Shown: piece by piece, positions 33,198 to 42,476 of the stretch
Layout of the letters: each line of letters starts with the position of its first letter
How positions within the stretch are numbered: position 1 is the first letter of the stretch
Assembly (NCBI GenBank): GCA_020853575.1
Contig: JADYYP010000018.1
Location: 112,404 to 176,403, forward strand
Source: Planctomycetota bacterium
GTDB lineage: Bacteria > Planctomycetota > UBA1135 > GCA-002686595
DNA: 64,000 nt
Direction of reading: 5' to 3'
Notes under the pieces: model-generated
What the model was told of the DNA's origin: nothing
What the model saw: the letters and a program-made list of their open reading frames with translations, nothing else
Databases searched by the model: none
Program-made: the position numbers and the translations under genes

Positions 33198-36197
33198 TCA
33201 GCGCGCAGCGCGTGCGCAGGGAAACGCGACAGCTCCTCCGTCCGCGCGCGTGCTGACGACACCGCCGCGGACCCAGGGCGCCTTCTTGGCCTTGCTGTAG
33301 TGCACGAGGTCCGTGCCTTCGGCGACCACCAGCTCCAACTTGCCCGTCGCACCCAGCGTCAACGATGCGTCTCCGGTCGCGCTCGAGCTGATCGGTCCGG
33401 CACGATTCCAAGTGCGCGCGGGCACCGTCCAGTAGTGCACCAGCTCGCTGCCCTCGCGCACCACGACCTCCAGGTTGCCGTAGTGACCGAGGACGATCGA
33501 TGGCGCTCCGTCGGCGTGCGTGCTGACCTCTACTGCGCGACTCCAGGTGCCTCCGGGCTTGGACCAATAGTGCGCGACGGCCTCACCCTCGCGCACCACG
33601 AGCTCGAGGTTGTTCATGAAGCCGTGGATCAGCGACACAGGGCCAGCAGCGGACTTGCTCAGGGTCGCGCGGCGCTTCCAACGGCCTTCGTCGTCGCGCG
33701 CGAAGTGGATCAGCTCGCGACCTTCAAATCCGACGACATCGGTGCCGAGCGTGGCATCGAAAGTCGCGGACACGTGGCCCGACGCACGCGCGCTGAGGTT
33801 CACCTGGAGCTTCCATTGCCCGTCGGGCTCCTCGCGCCAGTGCGCGAGCTCGCGCCCGCGGCGCGCGAACACGTGAAGCGCTCCATCGTCGGCGCGCAGC
33901 GCTGATCCAAGGGCGGAACATTCGGTGGCCACCTGTCGCGGCGTGTCCCACGTGTCCGCATCGGCTGCGCAGTACAACACCAGTCGTCCGGCCTCGAGCG
34001 CGAGTACATCGATCGCGGCTCCGCAGGCCGCACGCGGCGGTTCGGGTGCGACGTCCGGTACTCGCACTTTCGCCCTCGGTGCTTCCGGCCGCGCATCGTT
34101 GGAGCGGCTGGGTCCGGACTCCGCGAAGCGCTCGAGCTCGCGCGCGACGGATGCGCCGGCGAACACCCGCGCCAGGCGTCGAGCCTCCGTGCGCGCGGCG
34201 CCACGGAGTGCCGCGCTCGAGTCGCGCGCGTAGGACGCGCTCAATGCCTCGAGCCGAGCACGGCCGTCGGCTTCGATTCGCTCGCGCAGCACACTGAAAT
34301 GCTGCGCGACCGGCGTGCCTTCGGCGACCAGCTGCAGCTCCTCGATACGGGCGAGCACGTCTCCCGGCTGCGCGGCGAGAGCGGCCTCGAGCTGGTCGAG
34401 CTCGCGGGACATCAGCTCGGGCACGGCCGCGGTCTGGAGCCACTCCCTCGCGAGCTGTTTGGCCTCGTCTGTGAAGGCATGTCCGACTCCGCGCTGCTCG
34501 TGGCGCGTCACCTGCGCGCCGCGGATCTCGAGTGTGCGTGCGACGGCCTGCGAGGAGCCGTTGTTCGGGCTGCGCTCGCCCCAGCACACGAAGGCACACA
34601 GCCCCGACATGTCGGGATACGCGCCGCGGCCGGCGCCTCCGTCACCGAGCACGAATGCGCGGAACTCGCTGCGCACGCCCGCATGCGCGTCGCGCAGAAG
34701 GCCATCGATGCAATGACCACCATTGCTGAAGCCGGAGAGCACGCGGACGTCCGCGCTGAGGTTGGGGACGAGCTCGCGGATGCGCGAGAGCATCGCGGCG
34801 TGGTAGCTCCAGATCAGATCGAAGTGGCCCAGGTACACCGAGCCGGGCTCCGGTCGCGAGCTCTCCGGATAGGGCAGTCCGACCAGCACGAAACGCTCGG
34901 GATCCGCGAGCTTGCCGGCCTCGCCGGGTTGCTTGTGGCCCTCGCCACCGCCGAGCCAAACGGCGAGCGGCAACTCGCGGCGCAGATCGAAGCGCTCGGG
35001 AATGCGCACGACCGCCGCTGCGCTCGCACCGCGTCGGTCGTTCTCCAAGTCGGGGAACTCGAGCGTGAATTGCGCTCCGGGTCGAACGCGAGGGTCGAGG
35101 TCGAACGCCGCGGGCAAGCGCAGTCTGCGCAGCGCTGTCGCCGGCTCCGCGGCCGCGGCCGCTGGCGTAGTCGTCTCTCGAGGTGCCGACGCGCGCCGCG
35201 CCAAGTCCACGATGCGCGCCTCGAGTGCGGCGCGCGCTTCGGTGCCGCTCACGTCGGCGACGGCTCGCGCTTGGTGCATCCAATGCAACGCGCGCTCGGC
35301 CAGGGCCTGCGCACGCGCGGGCTCGTCCGCGGCGTCCGCGAGCTCGAGCCAAGCATCGGCCAGTGCGACGCGTTCGTCCAGCGTGCGACGGGCGGCCAGG
35401 TCTCGCGCTGCGAGTCCCGCCAAAGTTGGGTCGCTGCCCTTGGCAAGCAGCGGTAGAGCGCCATCGAACTCGCGGCGCTCGAACGCGCGATAGGCGCCAA
35501 CCCGCAGATTCGCGATGGGATCGTCGGGCGACTCGCGCAGGCGGGCGATGTCGGGTCGAATGCGTGCGTAGGCGACGAGCTCGGCGCGCGTGCGCAAGCT
35601 CGCGCTTGCCTCGCGCACCGGCTCGAACTGAGCGGCGATCGACTTGAGTGGGGCGGCCTCGAGCACTTGGAGCGCGGATTCGAAGTCCCCGCGTTCCGCT
35701 GACCGTCGGGCCCAATCCAAGGCCTGTTCGGCGGCTTCTCGCCGCCGCTGCGGACCCATCGCGCCCGTCAAGCACGAGCGCACGGCGGCCAGCGCTCGTT
35801 GTTCGGCGTCGACTCGAAAGTCCATGCGCGTGCAATCGACGATTTCGAGCGCGAGCTCGAGCCGACCGGCGTCCGTCGCGAGCCTGCAAGCGTGTTCGAG
35901 CAGCACGAACTTGTCGTCTCCGTGGCTCGGCGCGGACCGCGCACGAGCGAGGAACTCCGCCGCAGCCGCGGCGCGGTCGATGGGGGGCTCGAAGGACAGT
36001 CCCGCGACCTCGGTCAAGCGCGACTTCGCGAGCTCGCACGCGCGACCGCTGGGCGGATCGACGCGCGCCTCGTCGTCCTGCCCGAGCGCGGCGCCCCAGG
36101 TCAGCGCGAGGCCAGTGCAGAGAGTCGTGATCCAGCGCCGTGCCCGGTGCCGGCGCGCGCTCGCGGGCGTCCCGTTGACCCGTTCGTCGATCCGCAT
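33198..36197 (-). CDS. Large secreted alpha/beta-hydrolase with C-terminal propeller repeats
   Basis: A 999-residue protein. The start is taken at ATG 36197 (MRIDERVNG), giving a signal peptide with hydrophobic core at about 22-38 (WITTLCTGLALTWGAALG). The first third is helical, TPR-like sequence. Residues about 370-620 form an alpha/beta-hydrolase of the esterase/depolymerase type: nucleophile motif GFSNGG (S near 520) and a likely catalytic His in GVGHAFTDEAKQLAREW. The last 270 residues hold five to six repeated blades ending in strands such as LVVREGEAVAHYW and VVREGSELVHYW, resembling PLL/fucose-lectin-type beta-propellers. A possible role is surface binding plus hydrolysis of a polymer (inference). 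Confidence 0.72.
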   Translation of the reverse strand: MRIDERVNGTPASARRHRARRWITTLCTGLALTWGAALGQDDEARVDPPSGRACELAKSRLTEVAGLSFEPPIDRAAAAAEFLARARSAPSHGDDKFVLLEHACRLATDAGRLELALEIVDCTRMDFRVDAEQRALAAVRSCLTGAMGPQRRREAAEQALDWARRSAERGDFESALQVLEAAPLKSIAAQFEPVREASASLRTRAELVAYARIRPDIARLRESPDDPIANLRVGAYRAFERREFDGALPLLAKGSDPTLAGLAARDLAARRTLDERVALADAWLELADAADEPARAQALAERALHWMHQARAVADVSGTEARAALEARIVDLARRASAPRETTTPAAAAAEPATALRRLRLPAAFDLDPRVRPGAQFTLEFPDLENDRRGASAAAVVRIPERFDLRRELPLAVWLGGGEGHKQPGEAGKLADPERFVLVGLPYPESSRPEPGSVYLGHFDLIWSYHAAMLSRIRELVPNLSADVRVLSGFSNGGHCIDGLLRDAHAGVRSEFRAFVLGDGGAGRGAYPDMSGLCAFVCWGERSPNNGSSQAVARTLEIRGAQVTRHEQRGVGHAFTDEAKQLAREWLQTAAVPELMSRELDQLEAALAAQPGDVLARIEELQLVAEGTPVAQHFSVLRERIEADGRARLEALSASYARDSSAALRGAARTEARRLARVFAGASVARELERFAESGPSRSNDARPEAPRAKVRVPDVAPEPPRAACGAAIDVLALEAGRLVLYCAADADTWDTPRQVATECSALGSALRADDGALHVFARRGRELAHWREEPDGQWKLQVNLSARASGHVSATFDATLGTDVVGFEGRELIHFARDDEGRWKRRATLSKSAAGPVSLIHGFMNNLELVVREGEAVAHYWSKPGGTWSRAVEVSTHADGAPSIVLGHYGNLEVVVREGSELVHYWTVPARTWNRAGPISSSATGDASLTLGATGKLELVVAEGTDLVHYSKAKKAPWVRGGVVSTRADGGAVAFPCARAAR

Positions 36198-36522
36198 CGC
36201 GCGGAAGTCTACGGCGTGTTCGTCGGTTGGAAAGGTGCGCCGTGTCGTCCGACGAATGCGCGCGAGGTCGGGCTGCGGAGACCGACCGACAGTTGCCCTC
36301 GACGGTTGCCGACGCTGCGGCACTCGAGCTCGAGCGCCTCCGTTCGAGGCCGAGGTTCGGAGTCGAGGGGGCTCCGAATGGTGGTCGGGTCCTCGGGCAA
36401 GGCGACTGGCTATTGCGGTGGCACCGAACCGGGACTCCGCGTCGCGTCTTCAGGCCCCGAGAGCTCATCACGGTTTCGACGACCGGCGCTCTGCGGGCGA
36501 CGGCGCGCCCTACGTCGAGCTT
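36198..36522. other. 325-bp intergenic region, no gene recognised
   Basis: This lies between the start of the esterase-propeller gene (36197) and the stop of the HEAT protein (36523), both on the minus strand. It is the likely promoter region for the former. No hairpin with T-run, no conserved repeat and no credible small gene were found. Confidence 0.4.
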
Positions 36523-38982
36523 TCAGCGGCCCGCGCTCACTCGGGCGCGCAAGTCGTTCAGTGCGCGTTCGAGCGCCGCGCGAGCGGTGGCGTCGGGCTC
36601 GGCGGCTGCGGCGGACGCGAGCGGCTCGAGCAGGCTCTCTTCGGCGGTGCTCTCGAGTTGCGCGATCAACTCGAGCCGGAACTCGAGATCCCGCGCATTC
36701 GCTTGGAGTCGCCAGAGCGCGGAAGCGGCCTCGCGCGAGCGCACCGTGACGAGCGCGAACATGCAGCGCGACCGGAGCTCGGGATGGTCACCGTTCGCGA
36801 TCGCGGCCTCGAGCGCAGGCACGAGCGCGGCGTTCGGAGCAGGCCCGCACGCATCGAGTGCCGCGGCCACGACACCGAGATCGGAATCCGCGAGTGCGCG
36901 CGCGAGCAACTCGCTCGCGGCACCGCTTGCGAACGGCGCGCACGCGCGCACCGCCGCGGCTCGCACCATCGCATCAGAATCGGCCGCGAGGTTCTTCAGG
37001 AGCTCGAGGTCATTCGCATCGGCCCAGCCATTCAGGCTGGTCAGCGCTGCCGCGCGCACCGCCGGATCCGGGTCGCTGGCGAGTCTGCGCAGCAAGGCGT
37101 GAACGGGCGGCGTGCGCAGATAGGCGACGGTTTGCGCGATGCGCTGGCGGCTCGTGGCGTCGGCGCCACTGGCGATGAGCTCCTCGAGCAGCGGGACGAA
37201 CTCGTGCTCGGGCAGCTGCGCCAGGCACGAAAAGGCCGCGTCGGCCACGAACGCATCGCCGTCGGCCGTGAAACGGAGGATCTCGGCGCGCGCGGCGGGT
37301 CCACCGATGCGCTGCAGCAGCTGCAGAGCCTCGGTACGGAACCAAGTGTCGTCGATCCGTCGCGTGGCCGCGATCAGGTCGGGTGCGAGCACCGGATCCA
37401 GGGCTTCTCGCAATCCGTGCACGGCCGCCAGCGCGAGCGCAACGTCGCCCTCGCGCAGCGCCTGCACCAGCGCGGCGCGAACATCGAGCTGGCTCGCGGG
37501 AACCGACGGCGCGAGTTGCGCGGCGAGCTCCAGCGCTCGGGCCCGCAGCCATTCGTCCTGCGTCGAGCGCGCCAGCGCCACCAAGTGCGGGATGCAGCGC
37601 GGATCCGGGGCCGCGGCGAGCTTCTCGAGCGCTGCCGACACGACCTGATCCGCCTGGTCCGTCAGAGCCTGCGCGAGGATCTCGAAGGTCCGCTCGACGG
37701 GGCACACACGCAAGCCTTCGAGAGCGATCGCACGAACCTCGGAGACAGGGTCGCGGGCCAACGCCGCCAGGGTCTCGAAGTCCGCGGCGTCGGCCAGCGC
37801 TCGATACACCTCGGCTGCCCGGCGTCGCACGCGCTCATCGCCGGCCAGCGCGAGGCGCGCGAGCCCCGCTGCGCGCACCTGCTGAGCGTGCGCGGGGGCT
37901 GCGCGCGTGGCCGCAGCGGCAAGGCGCTCCTCGCCGACGCGCTCGAGAGCATGCAGCAGGATCTCGCCGGCGGTGCTCCCGAAGCCGCGCTGCTCGAGCG
38001 TGGCTCGGCACCACTCGGCGACTCCGTGCTGTTCGACGCCGAGCCCCGACACGAACAGGCTGTCGTCCGCGCCGGCGCGGCGCGTCGCGATGTCGACACC
38101 GGCGTCGGCGCACAGCTTGAGCGCGCGGATCGCGTCGCTCTCGACGATTGCGCGCGTGCCGGTGAAGCCGCCGTCGATCGAGCGCACCAGCAAGCCCAGC
38201 GCGTCGTAGTCGGCGTCGTCGGTGACGATCCACACGGCTGCTTGCGCCACCGACGTGCTCGCGTCCGCGCGTTCGAGCAGGGGCGCCAGCGCTTCCAGCT
38301 CTCGCACGTTCGGCGCGAGCTCGAGATGAAACGTGTCGTCCTCGTGGGGGATCGGGCGCGATCGGTTGGCGCAGGCGGCGGCGACACTGGCTTCGGTCGG
38401 GAGGTCGTCGACGAGATGCACGACGCTGGCGCGCGTCGCGATCATGTTCTGCGCGTCGCCCCCGGTGACGAAGAACGTCCCGACCGGAATCGCCACGGCG
38501 ATCTCGTGCGGCGCGTGGCGGCGCAGCTCGAGCCGTATGGCCTCGATGCCCGCGCCGCGCGCGGAGACCTCGATCGCGCCCTCGGCGAGCAGCTCGAACA
38601 CGCTGCGGGGCTGCATGCGTGCCAAGAGCTCGCGCGCTTCGGCTTCGCGCGCGTGACCTGGAAACTGCACCAGGAAAAGTTCGAGCGACGCGGACGTGGG
38701 GGTGGCGAGCGCGCGCTGCCACGGAGCATCGTCGTGGCGCAAGACCTCGATGCGCGCTTGCGCCTCGCCCAGCCGCAGGTGATCGGGGTGGGTGAGCGCG
38801 AACACCTCGAGCGCGTGCACGGTCTCGGCCTGCAACGCGAGCTCGAAGGCGTCGACGAAAGGCGCGCTCGCGGGCGTTCGCTCGAGATCCGAGAGCACCG
38901 TCTGCGGCTCTCGAGCGCGGATCCACACGATCAGGGCCAGGCCTACGAGCCCGATCCACGTCACGACGGTGCGAGCTTTCAC
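36523..38982 (-). CDS. Membrane-anchored HEAT-repeat protein
   Basis: An 819-residue protein starting at GTG 38982, chosen because AGGAG lies 7 bases upstream (a GTG at 39000 would put that site inside the gene). One N-terminal transmembrane helix (about 8-23, VTWIGLVGLALIVWI) anchors it. A beta-type region at about 140-240 contains IPVGTFFVTGGDAQNMI and NRSRPIPHEDDTFHLE, a conserved-looking module I cannot name. From about 330 to the end there are about a dozen HEAT repeats (for example VHALLRRLASDPDPAVRAA, SELLARALADSDLGVVAAA). It is probably a periplasmic scaffold. It lies 92 bases before the sulfatase gene stop on the same strand. Confidence 0.8.
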   Translation of the reverse strand: MKARTVVTWIGLVGLALIVWIRAREPQTVLSDLERTPASAPFVDAFELALQAETVHALEVFALTHPDHLRLGEAQARIEVLRHDDAPWQRALATPTSASLELFLVQFPGHAREAEARELLARMQPRSVFELLAEGAIEVSARGAGIEAIRLELRRHAPHEIAVAIPVGTFFVTGGDAQNMIATRASVVHLVDDLPTEASVAAACANRSRPIPHEDDTFHLELAPNVRELEALAPLLERADASTSVAQAAVWIVTDDADYDALGLLVRSIDGGFTGTRAIVESDAIRALKLCADAGVDIATRRAGADDSLFVSGLGVEQHGVAEWCRATLEQRGFGSTAGEILLHALERVGEERLAAAATRAAPAHAQQVRAAGLARLALAGDERVRRRAAEVYRALADAADFETLAALARDPVSEVRAIALEGLRVCPVERTFEILAQALTDQADQVVSAALEKLAAAPDPRCIPHLVALARSTQDEWLRARALELAAQLAPSVPASQLDVRAALVQALREGDVALALAAVHGLREALDPVLAPDLIAATRRIDDTWFRTEALQLLQRIGGPAARAEILRFTADGDAFVADAAFSCLAQLPEHEFVPLLEELIASGADATSRQRIAQTVAYLRTPPVHALLRRLASDPDPAVRAAALTSLNGWADANDLELLKNLAADSDAMVRAAAVRACAPFASGAASELLARALADSDLGVVAAALDACGPAPNAALVPALEAAIANGDHPELRSRCMFALVTVRSREAASALWRLQANARDLEFRLELIAQLESTAEESLLEPLASAAAAEPDATARAALERALNDLRARVSAGR

Positions 38983-39074
38983 GAGCGTACTCCTGGCCAC
39001 CGCAGGCCGACGTCGCTCACGCTACCACGCGCGCCCGCCGCCGCCGATGCGCTGTGTTCCCACGTGTGCGGGGC

Positions 39075-40766
39075 TCACTGCGCCGCGGGGGAGTCCGCGA
39101 GGCCGAGCTTCCTGCGCAGCCGCGCGCGGCGTTCCAGCGCGGTGGGTTGTCGCGGATCGAGTTCGAGCGCGGCCTCGTAGTGCTCGAGCGCCGCCGCATC
39201 GTCGCCGCTGAGCTCGAGGCATCCACCCAGGTTCAGGTGCGCGTCGGTGCGACGCGGGCCGACCTGCATGCGGCGTTCGAACACAGCTCGCGCGTCGGCG
39301 TACTCGCCGATCGCGACCAAGTCCATCCCGAGGTAGTCCAGCGCCAGCCAATGGTGCGGATTGGCGGCGAGGATTTCGCGCAGGAGCGGCAGTGCTTCCG
39401 CTGGGCAGCCCGCGTCGGCGAGCGCGCTGGCGAGCGCCAGCGGAGCGAGCTCGACCGCACGCTCGCGCGGGCTGGGCAAGTCGCTCGTCTCGAACGGACT
39501 GGGCATGCTGGGCGGTGCCTTGCCCGTCGCGCCGTAGCCCAGCGCGCGCAGGGACTCCAGCAGCGCCGGATCGAAGGCCTCGACGTGCTCCGGCGGCAGA
39601 CGCGCGCCCTCGAGCACGGCGCGGAGCGCACTATCGTAGGGCGCCACGCTCAACGGCGGTTTCGCCGAGATGTCGTGCAACTCGCGCGGATCGTGCGCGG
39701 GATCGAACAACTCCGGCTGCGAGCTGGCGAGGTACTTCGCGCGCTCGTCGACCCACGCCGCGAGCGGACTCCAGCCGTAGTTGAGCCAACCGGAGTACGA
39801 TTCGCAGTACACGCCGCGAGCGCCCGCGCGGGCGGTGGAGAGGCTCACGCCGTCGACTCCAGTTGGCCCCTCGACGTGCAGGGCTTCCAGCAGCGTCGGA
39901 AAGACGTCGACGACGCTCACGAGCGAGTCCTCGCGTCGACCTGCGTCGCGCGCGTCGGGCCACCTCACGAGCAATGGCACGCGCACGGTCGAGTCGTAGC
40001 ACAGCGCCCCGTGGGTCGGCTCGCCGTGCTCGCCCAGGCTCTCTCCGTGGTCCGCGGCCACGACCAAGGTGGTCGAGTCCGATGTGCCGTCGCTCTCGAG
40101 GTGCGCGAGCAACTCGCCGAGCGCCGCGTCGGTGGACGCGACCTCGCCGAGGTAGGCGTCGCCGCCGGCCTGCTCCGAGAAGGCGCGAGGAGGTGTGTAG
40201 GGCACGTGCGGGTCGTAGAAGTGGACCCACAGGAAGAAGGGCCGCGACCTGTCTCGCTTGGCCAGTCGCGCGAGCGCGGCGCGGAGCACCTCGGGCGCGC
40301 GCCGCTCGGGCTCCGCGTGGCCGGCGTTCCGCTGCGGAGCGTCGTAGACGTCGAAGCCCTGGTCGAGGCCGAAGGCCGGGTCGAGCACCCAGGACGCCAC
40401 CACCGCGAAGGTCTGGACGCCGCTCGCCCGTGCGAGCTCCGCCAGCGTGAGCGCCGACTGCGGGAGCGGCGCGAGCCCGTTGTCGCGCAGTGTGTGGCGC
40501 GGCGGATACAGCCCGGTCAGCATCGAAGCGTGCGCCGGCAGTGTCAGCGGCGCGCTGGTCCGCGCGTTGGTGAACAGGACGCCCTGGGCCGCGAGCCGGT
40601 CGAGGTGCGGCGTGACACCGGCTCGACCGCCGTAGCACGAGAGCGCGTCGGCGCGCGTGGTGTCGAGCGTGATCAGCACCGCGTTGCGTGTGGTGAGCCC
40701 ATCTTCCGGCCGTGAACACGCCAGCAGCACCAGGAGTGGAGCCAGCCATCGCGACAGCGTTCGCAT
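39075..40766 (-). CDS. Sulfatase-like hydrolase fused to TPR repeats (lipoprotein)
   Basis: A 563-residue protein from ATG 40766. Lipobox Leu-Leu-Ala-Cys17 marks a lipoprotein. The alkaline-phosphatase-superfamily sulfatase core follows: first metal site LITLDTTRADALSCYG (about 33-48), the nucleophile region SAPLTLPAHASML (about 74-86), HFYDPHVPY and the second metal site AADHGESLGEHGE (about 245-257). In the nucleophile segment the canonical C/S-x-P-x-R motif reads S-A-P-L-T, without Arg, so formylglycine maturation may not apply. The last 130 residues have three to four TPR units (ALPLLREILAANPHHWLAL, ALEHYEAALELDPRQ). It lies 31 bases after the SDR gene on the same strand. Confidence 0.86.
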   Translation of the reverse strand: MRTLSRWLAPLLVLLACSRPEDGLTTRNAVLITLDTTRADALSCYGGRAGVTPHLDRLAAQGVLFTNARTSAPLTLPAHASMLTGLYPPRHTLRDNGLAPLPQSALTLAELARASGVQTFAVVASWVLDPAFGLDQGFDVYDAPQRNAGHAEPERRAPEVLRAALARLAKRDRSRPFFLWVHFYDPHVPYTPPRAFSEQAGGDAYLGEVASTDAALGELLAHLESDGTSDSTTLVVAADHGESLGEHGEPTHGALCYDSTVRVPLLVRWPDARDAGRREDSLVSVVDVFPTLLEALHVEGPTGVDGVSLSTARAGARGVYCESYSGWLNYGWSPLAAWVDERAKYLASSQPELFDPAHDPRELHDISAKPPLSVAPYDSALRAVLEGARLPPEHVEAFDPALLESLRALGYGATGKAPPSMPSPFETSDLPSPRERAVELAPLALASALADAGCPAEALPLLREILAANPHHWLALDYLGMDLVAIGEYADARAVFERRMQVGPRRTDAHLNLGGCLELSGDDAAALEHYEAALELDPRQPTALERRARLRRKLGLADSPAAQ

Positions 40767-40797
40767 CTCGAGGGAAATAGCGCCCAGGGCATCGAAG

Positions 40798-41673
40798 TCA
40801 CCGAGAGCGCGGCGATCCGCGCGGCGCTCGGCCGCGGCGCGCGTCAGCTCGAGCGCCGTTCGCCGGCTGCCACATGTTGCGGCCGAGCGAGAGTCCACCG
40901 TCGACGACGAAGCACTCGCCATTGACGTAGCTCGAGGCGGGCGACAGCAGGTACAGCGCGTGCGCCGCCATTTCCTCGGCGGAGCCGAAGCGCGCGAGCG
41001 GAATCTGCTCCGCGATGCGCTCCTTCATGCCCGCCTCGGGCCACAGGTTGTTCGCCGCGCCCTCGGATTCGAACGGCCCCGGGGCGATCGCGTTGACGCG
41101 GATCCCGTGGCGCGCCCATTCGACCGCCAGCGTGCGCGTCATCGCCAGCACACCCGCCTTCGCGCTCGCCGAATGCACCACTCCAGCCATGCCCGTCCAG
41201 GCGTAGGTCGCGACGACGTTGAGGATCTGCCCGCGGCCGCGCTCGATCATGCCACGGCCGAAATAGCGCGAGCAGTAAAACGTGCCGTCGAGCACGATGC
41301 CGAGCACGGCGCGCCACGCGCGCGCGCTCAGGCGCTCCGCGGGGCACAGGAAGTTGCCGGCGGCGTTGTTGACCAACAAGTCGACGCCACCCTGCGCTTC
41401 GAGCTCGAGCGCCAGGCGTTCGACGTGCGTCGGCTCGCGCACGTCCAGCACCCGCGAATCGACGGACCAGCCGCGCTCGCGCCCTTCGGCGACCAGCGCC
41501 GCGTGGTGCTCGACCGAGCGCGAGGCGACGATCACGCGCGCGCCCAGATGCGCCAAGCCGCGGCTGATCTCGAGCCCCAGCCCCGTGCCGCCGCCGGTGA
41601 CGAGCGCGACCTGTCCGGAGAACGTGCCATGGGGCAACCAACGCGCCGCGGGGGGGATGATCGAGTCCTTCAC
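40798..41673 (-). CDS. SDR-family 2,4-dienoyl-CoA reductase-like oxidoreductase
   Basis: A 291-residue protein from GTG 41673. It has the NAD(P)H-binding motif TGGGTGLG (26-33), NNAAGNF (about 106-112) and a substrate-loop ATYAWTG (Tyr) with HSASAKAGV, in which the usual YxxxK is replaced by S-A-S-A-K. This is the pattern of the SDR-type 2,4-dienoyl-CoA reductases (DECR), where an upstream Tyr plus Ser and Lys serve catalysis. It therefore probably reduces dienoyl-CoA during unsaturated fatty acid beta-oxidation. The C-terminal 25 residues are Arg-rich and non-conserved. It is upstream of the sulfatase gene (31-bp gap) and 50 bases after the two-TM membrane protein gene. Confidence 0.84.
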   Translation of the reverse strand: MKDSIIPPAARWLPHGTFSGQVALVTGGGTGLGLEISRGLAHLGARVIVASRSVEHHAALVAEGRERGWSVDSRVLDVREPTHVERLALELEAQGGVDLLVNNAAGNFLCPAERLSARAWRAVLGIVLDGTFYCSRYFGRGMIERGRGQILNVVATYAWTGMAGVVHSASAKAGVLAMTRTLAVEWARHGIRVNAIAPGPFESEGAANNLWPEAGMKERIAEQIPLARFGSAEEMAAHALYLLSPASSYVNGECFVVDGGLSLGRNMWQPANGARADARRGRAPRGSPRSR

Positions 41674-41723
41674 GCCCTCAGGGTGACGCGCCCGACTGGC
41701 GGTTCAAGGACCCCGTGCAGCGC

Positions 41724-42320
41724 TCAACGCACTTCGGAGGACTCGAGCGGCTCGACGCGCGAGAACAGCACCTCGACGCCCTGTTCGAGCTTCAATTCCG
41801 AGCGCAGGGACTCGATCAGCGCGCTCAACTCATTGGCATCCGTCGGGCTCATCGGAATGGCGATGTCGACCGTCGTGCGCTGGCCATCGGTCTCGTCGTT
41901 GTCGTAGGAGACATCGATGCGCATCTCGGTGCCGGCGCCGAGCTCCTCGAGCTTCTTGAGCAGCTGCTCCGTCGGCTCGGAGTGTCCGGCCCACTGCAAC
42001 ACGACGTGCAACGGATAGCCGGGGATGCTGGTCAGCGTCGTCGGCCGATCGTGCCACACGCCGACCTTCATGTCGGGAGCGCTCTCGACCACCGTGCGCA
42101 GCGCATCCGCCGCGGACACGGTCCACGCGCCGACGACGAAGGCCCCCAGGCCCAGCGCGGCGATCACGCTCAGCATCAACCCCGCCATGCAGCCGTTGAG
42201 GCATCCCGGCGCCGTGAGCTGCCCTTGCGCGTCCTTGGCGCCGAAGAGCTTGACCGAGGCGAAGGCCAGGCCGGCGAGGAGCAGGAGGAACAGCGCGGCG
42301 AACAGGGAGAGGAGCAGCAT
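41724..42320 (-). CDS. Two-TM membrane protein of unknown function
   Basis: A 198-residue protein from ATG 42320. Two strong hydrophobic helices (about 1-24 and 46-67) are followed by a soluble domain of about 130 residues with beta/alpha character (LHVVLQWAGHSEPTEQLLKKLEELG, TVDIAIPMSPTDANELSALIE). I recognise no family. It lies 50 bases upstream of the SDR gene on the same strand and may head that operon; the 156-bp gap to the divergent plus-strand small membrane gene should hold promoters for both. Confidence 0.65.
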   Translation of the reverse strand: MLLLSLFAALFLLLLAGLAFASVKLFGAKDAQGQLTAPGCLNGCMAGLMLSVIAALGLGAFVVGAWTVSAADALRTVVESAPDMKVGVWHDRPTTLTSIPGYPLHVVLQWAGHSEPTEQLLKKLEELGAGTEMRIDVSYDNDETDGQRTTVDIAIPMSPTDANELSALIESLRSELKLEQGVEVLFSRVEPLESSEVR

Positions 42321-42476
42321 GGGACCCTTGCTTGGGAGCGGCGCGTGAGCGCGGCGGTTGGGAGCGCGCCAGTGAAGGCGCGCAGGGCTCAGGTTACAGC
42401 ACCGCCGCGAGGCTATTCACGGGGGCGTCCCAGGGGCGACGGCACGCGGCCGCGCGGATAGAGTGTCCGCCCTTCG

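Noticed and set aside
32927..33256. Small plus-strand frame in the murQ upstream gap
   Set aside because: No ribosome site, hydrophobic segment or homology; ordinary open frame in GC-rich sequence.
35644..39180. Plus-strand frame of 1178 codons antisense to the esterase and HEAT genes
   Set aside because: Composition typical of the complement of GC-rich coding sequence; the opposite strand has clear HEAT repeats, a signal peptide and a ribosome site.
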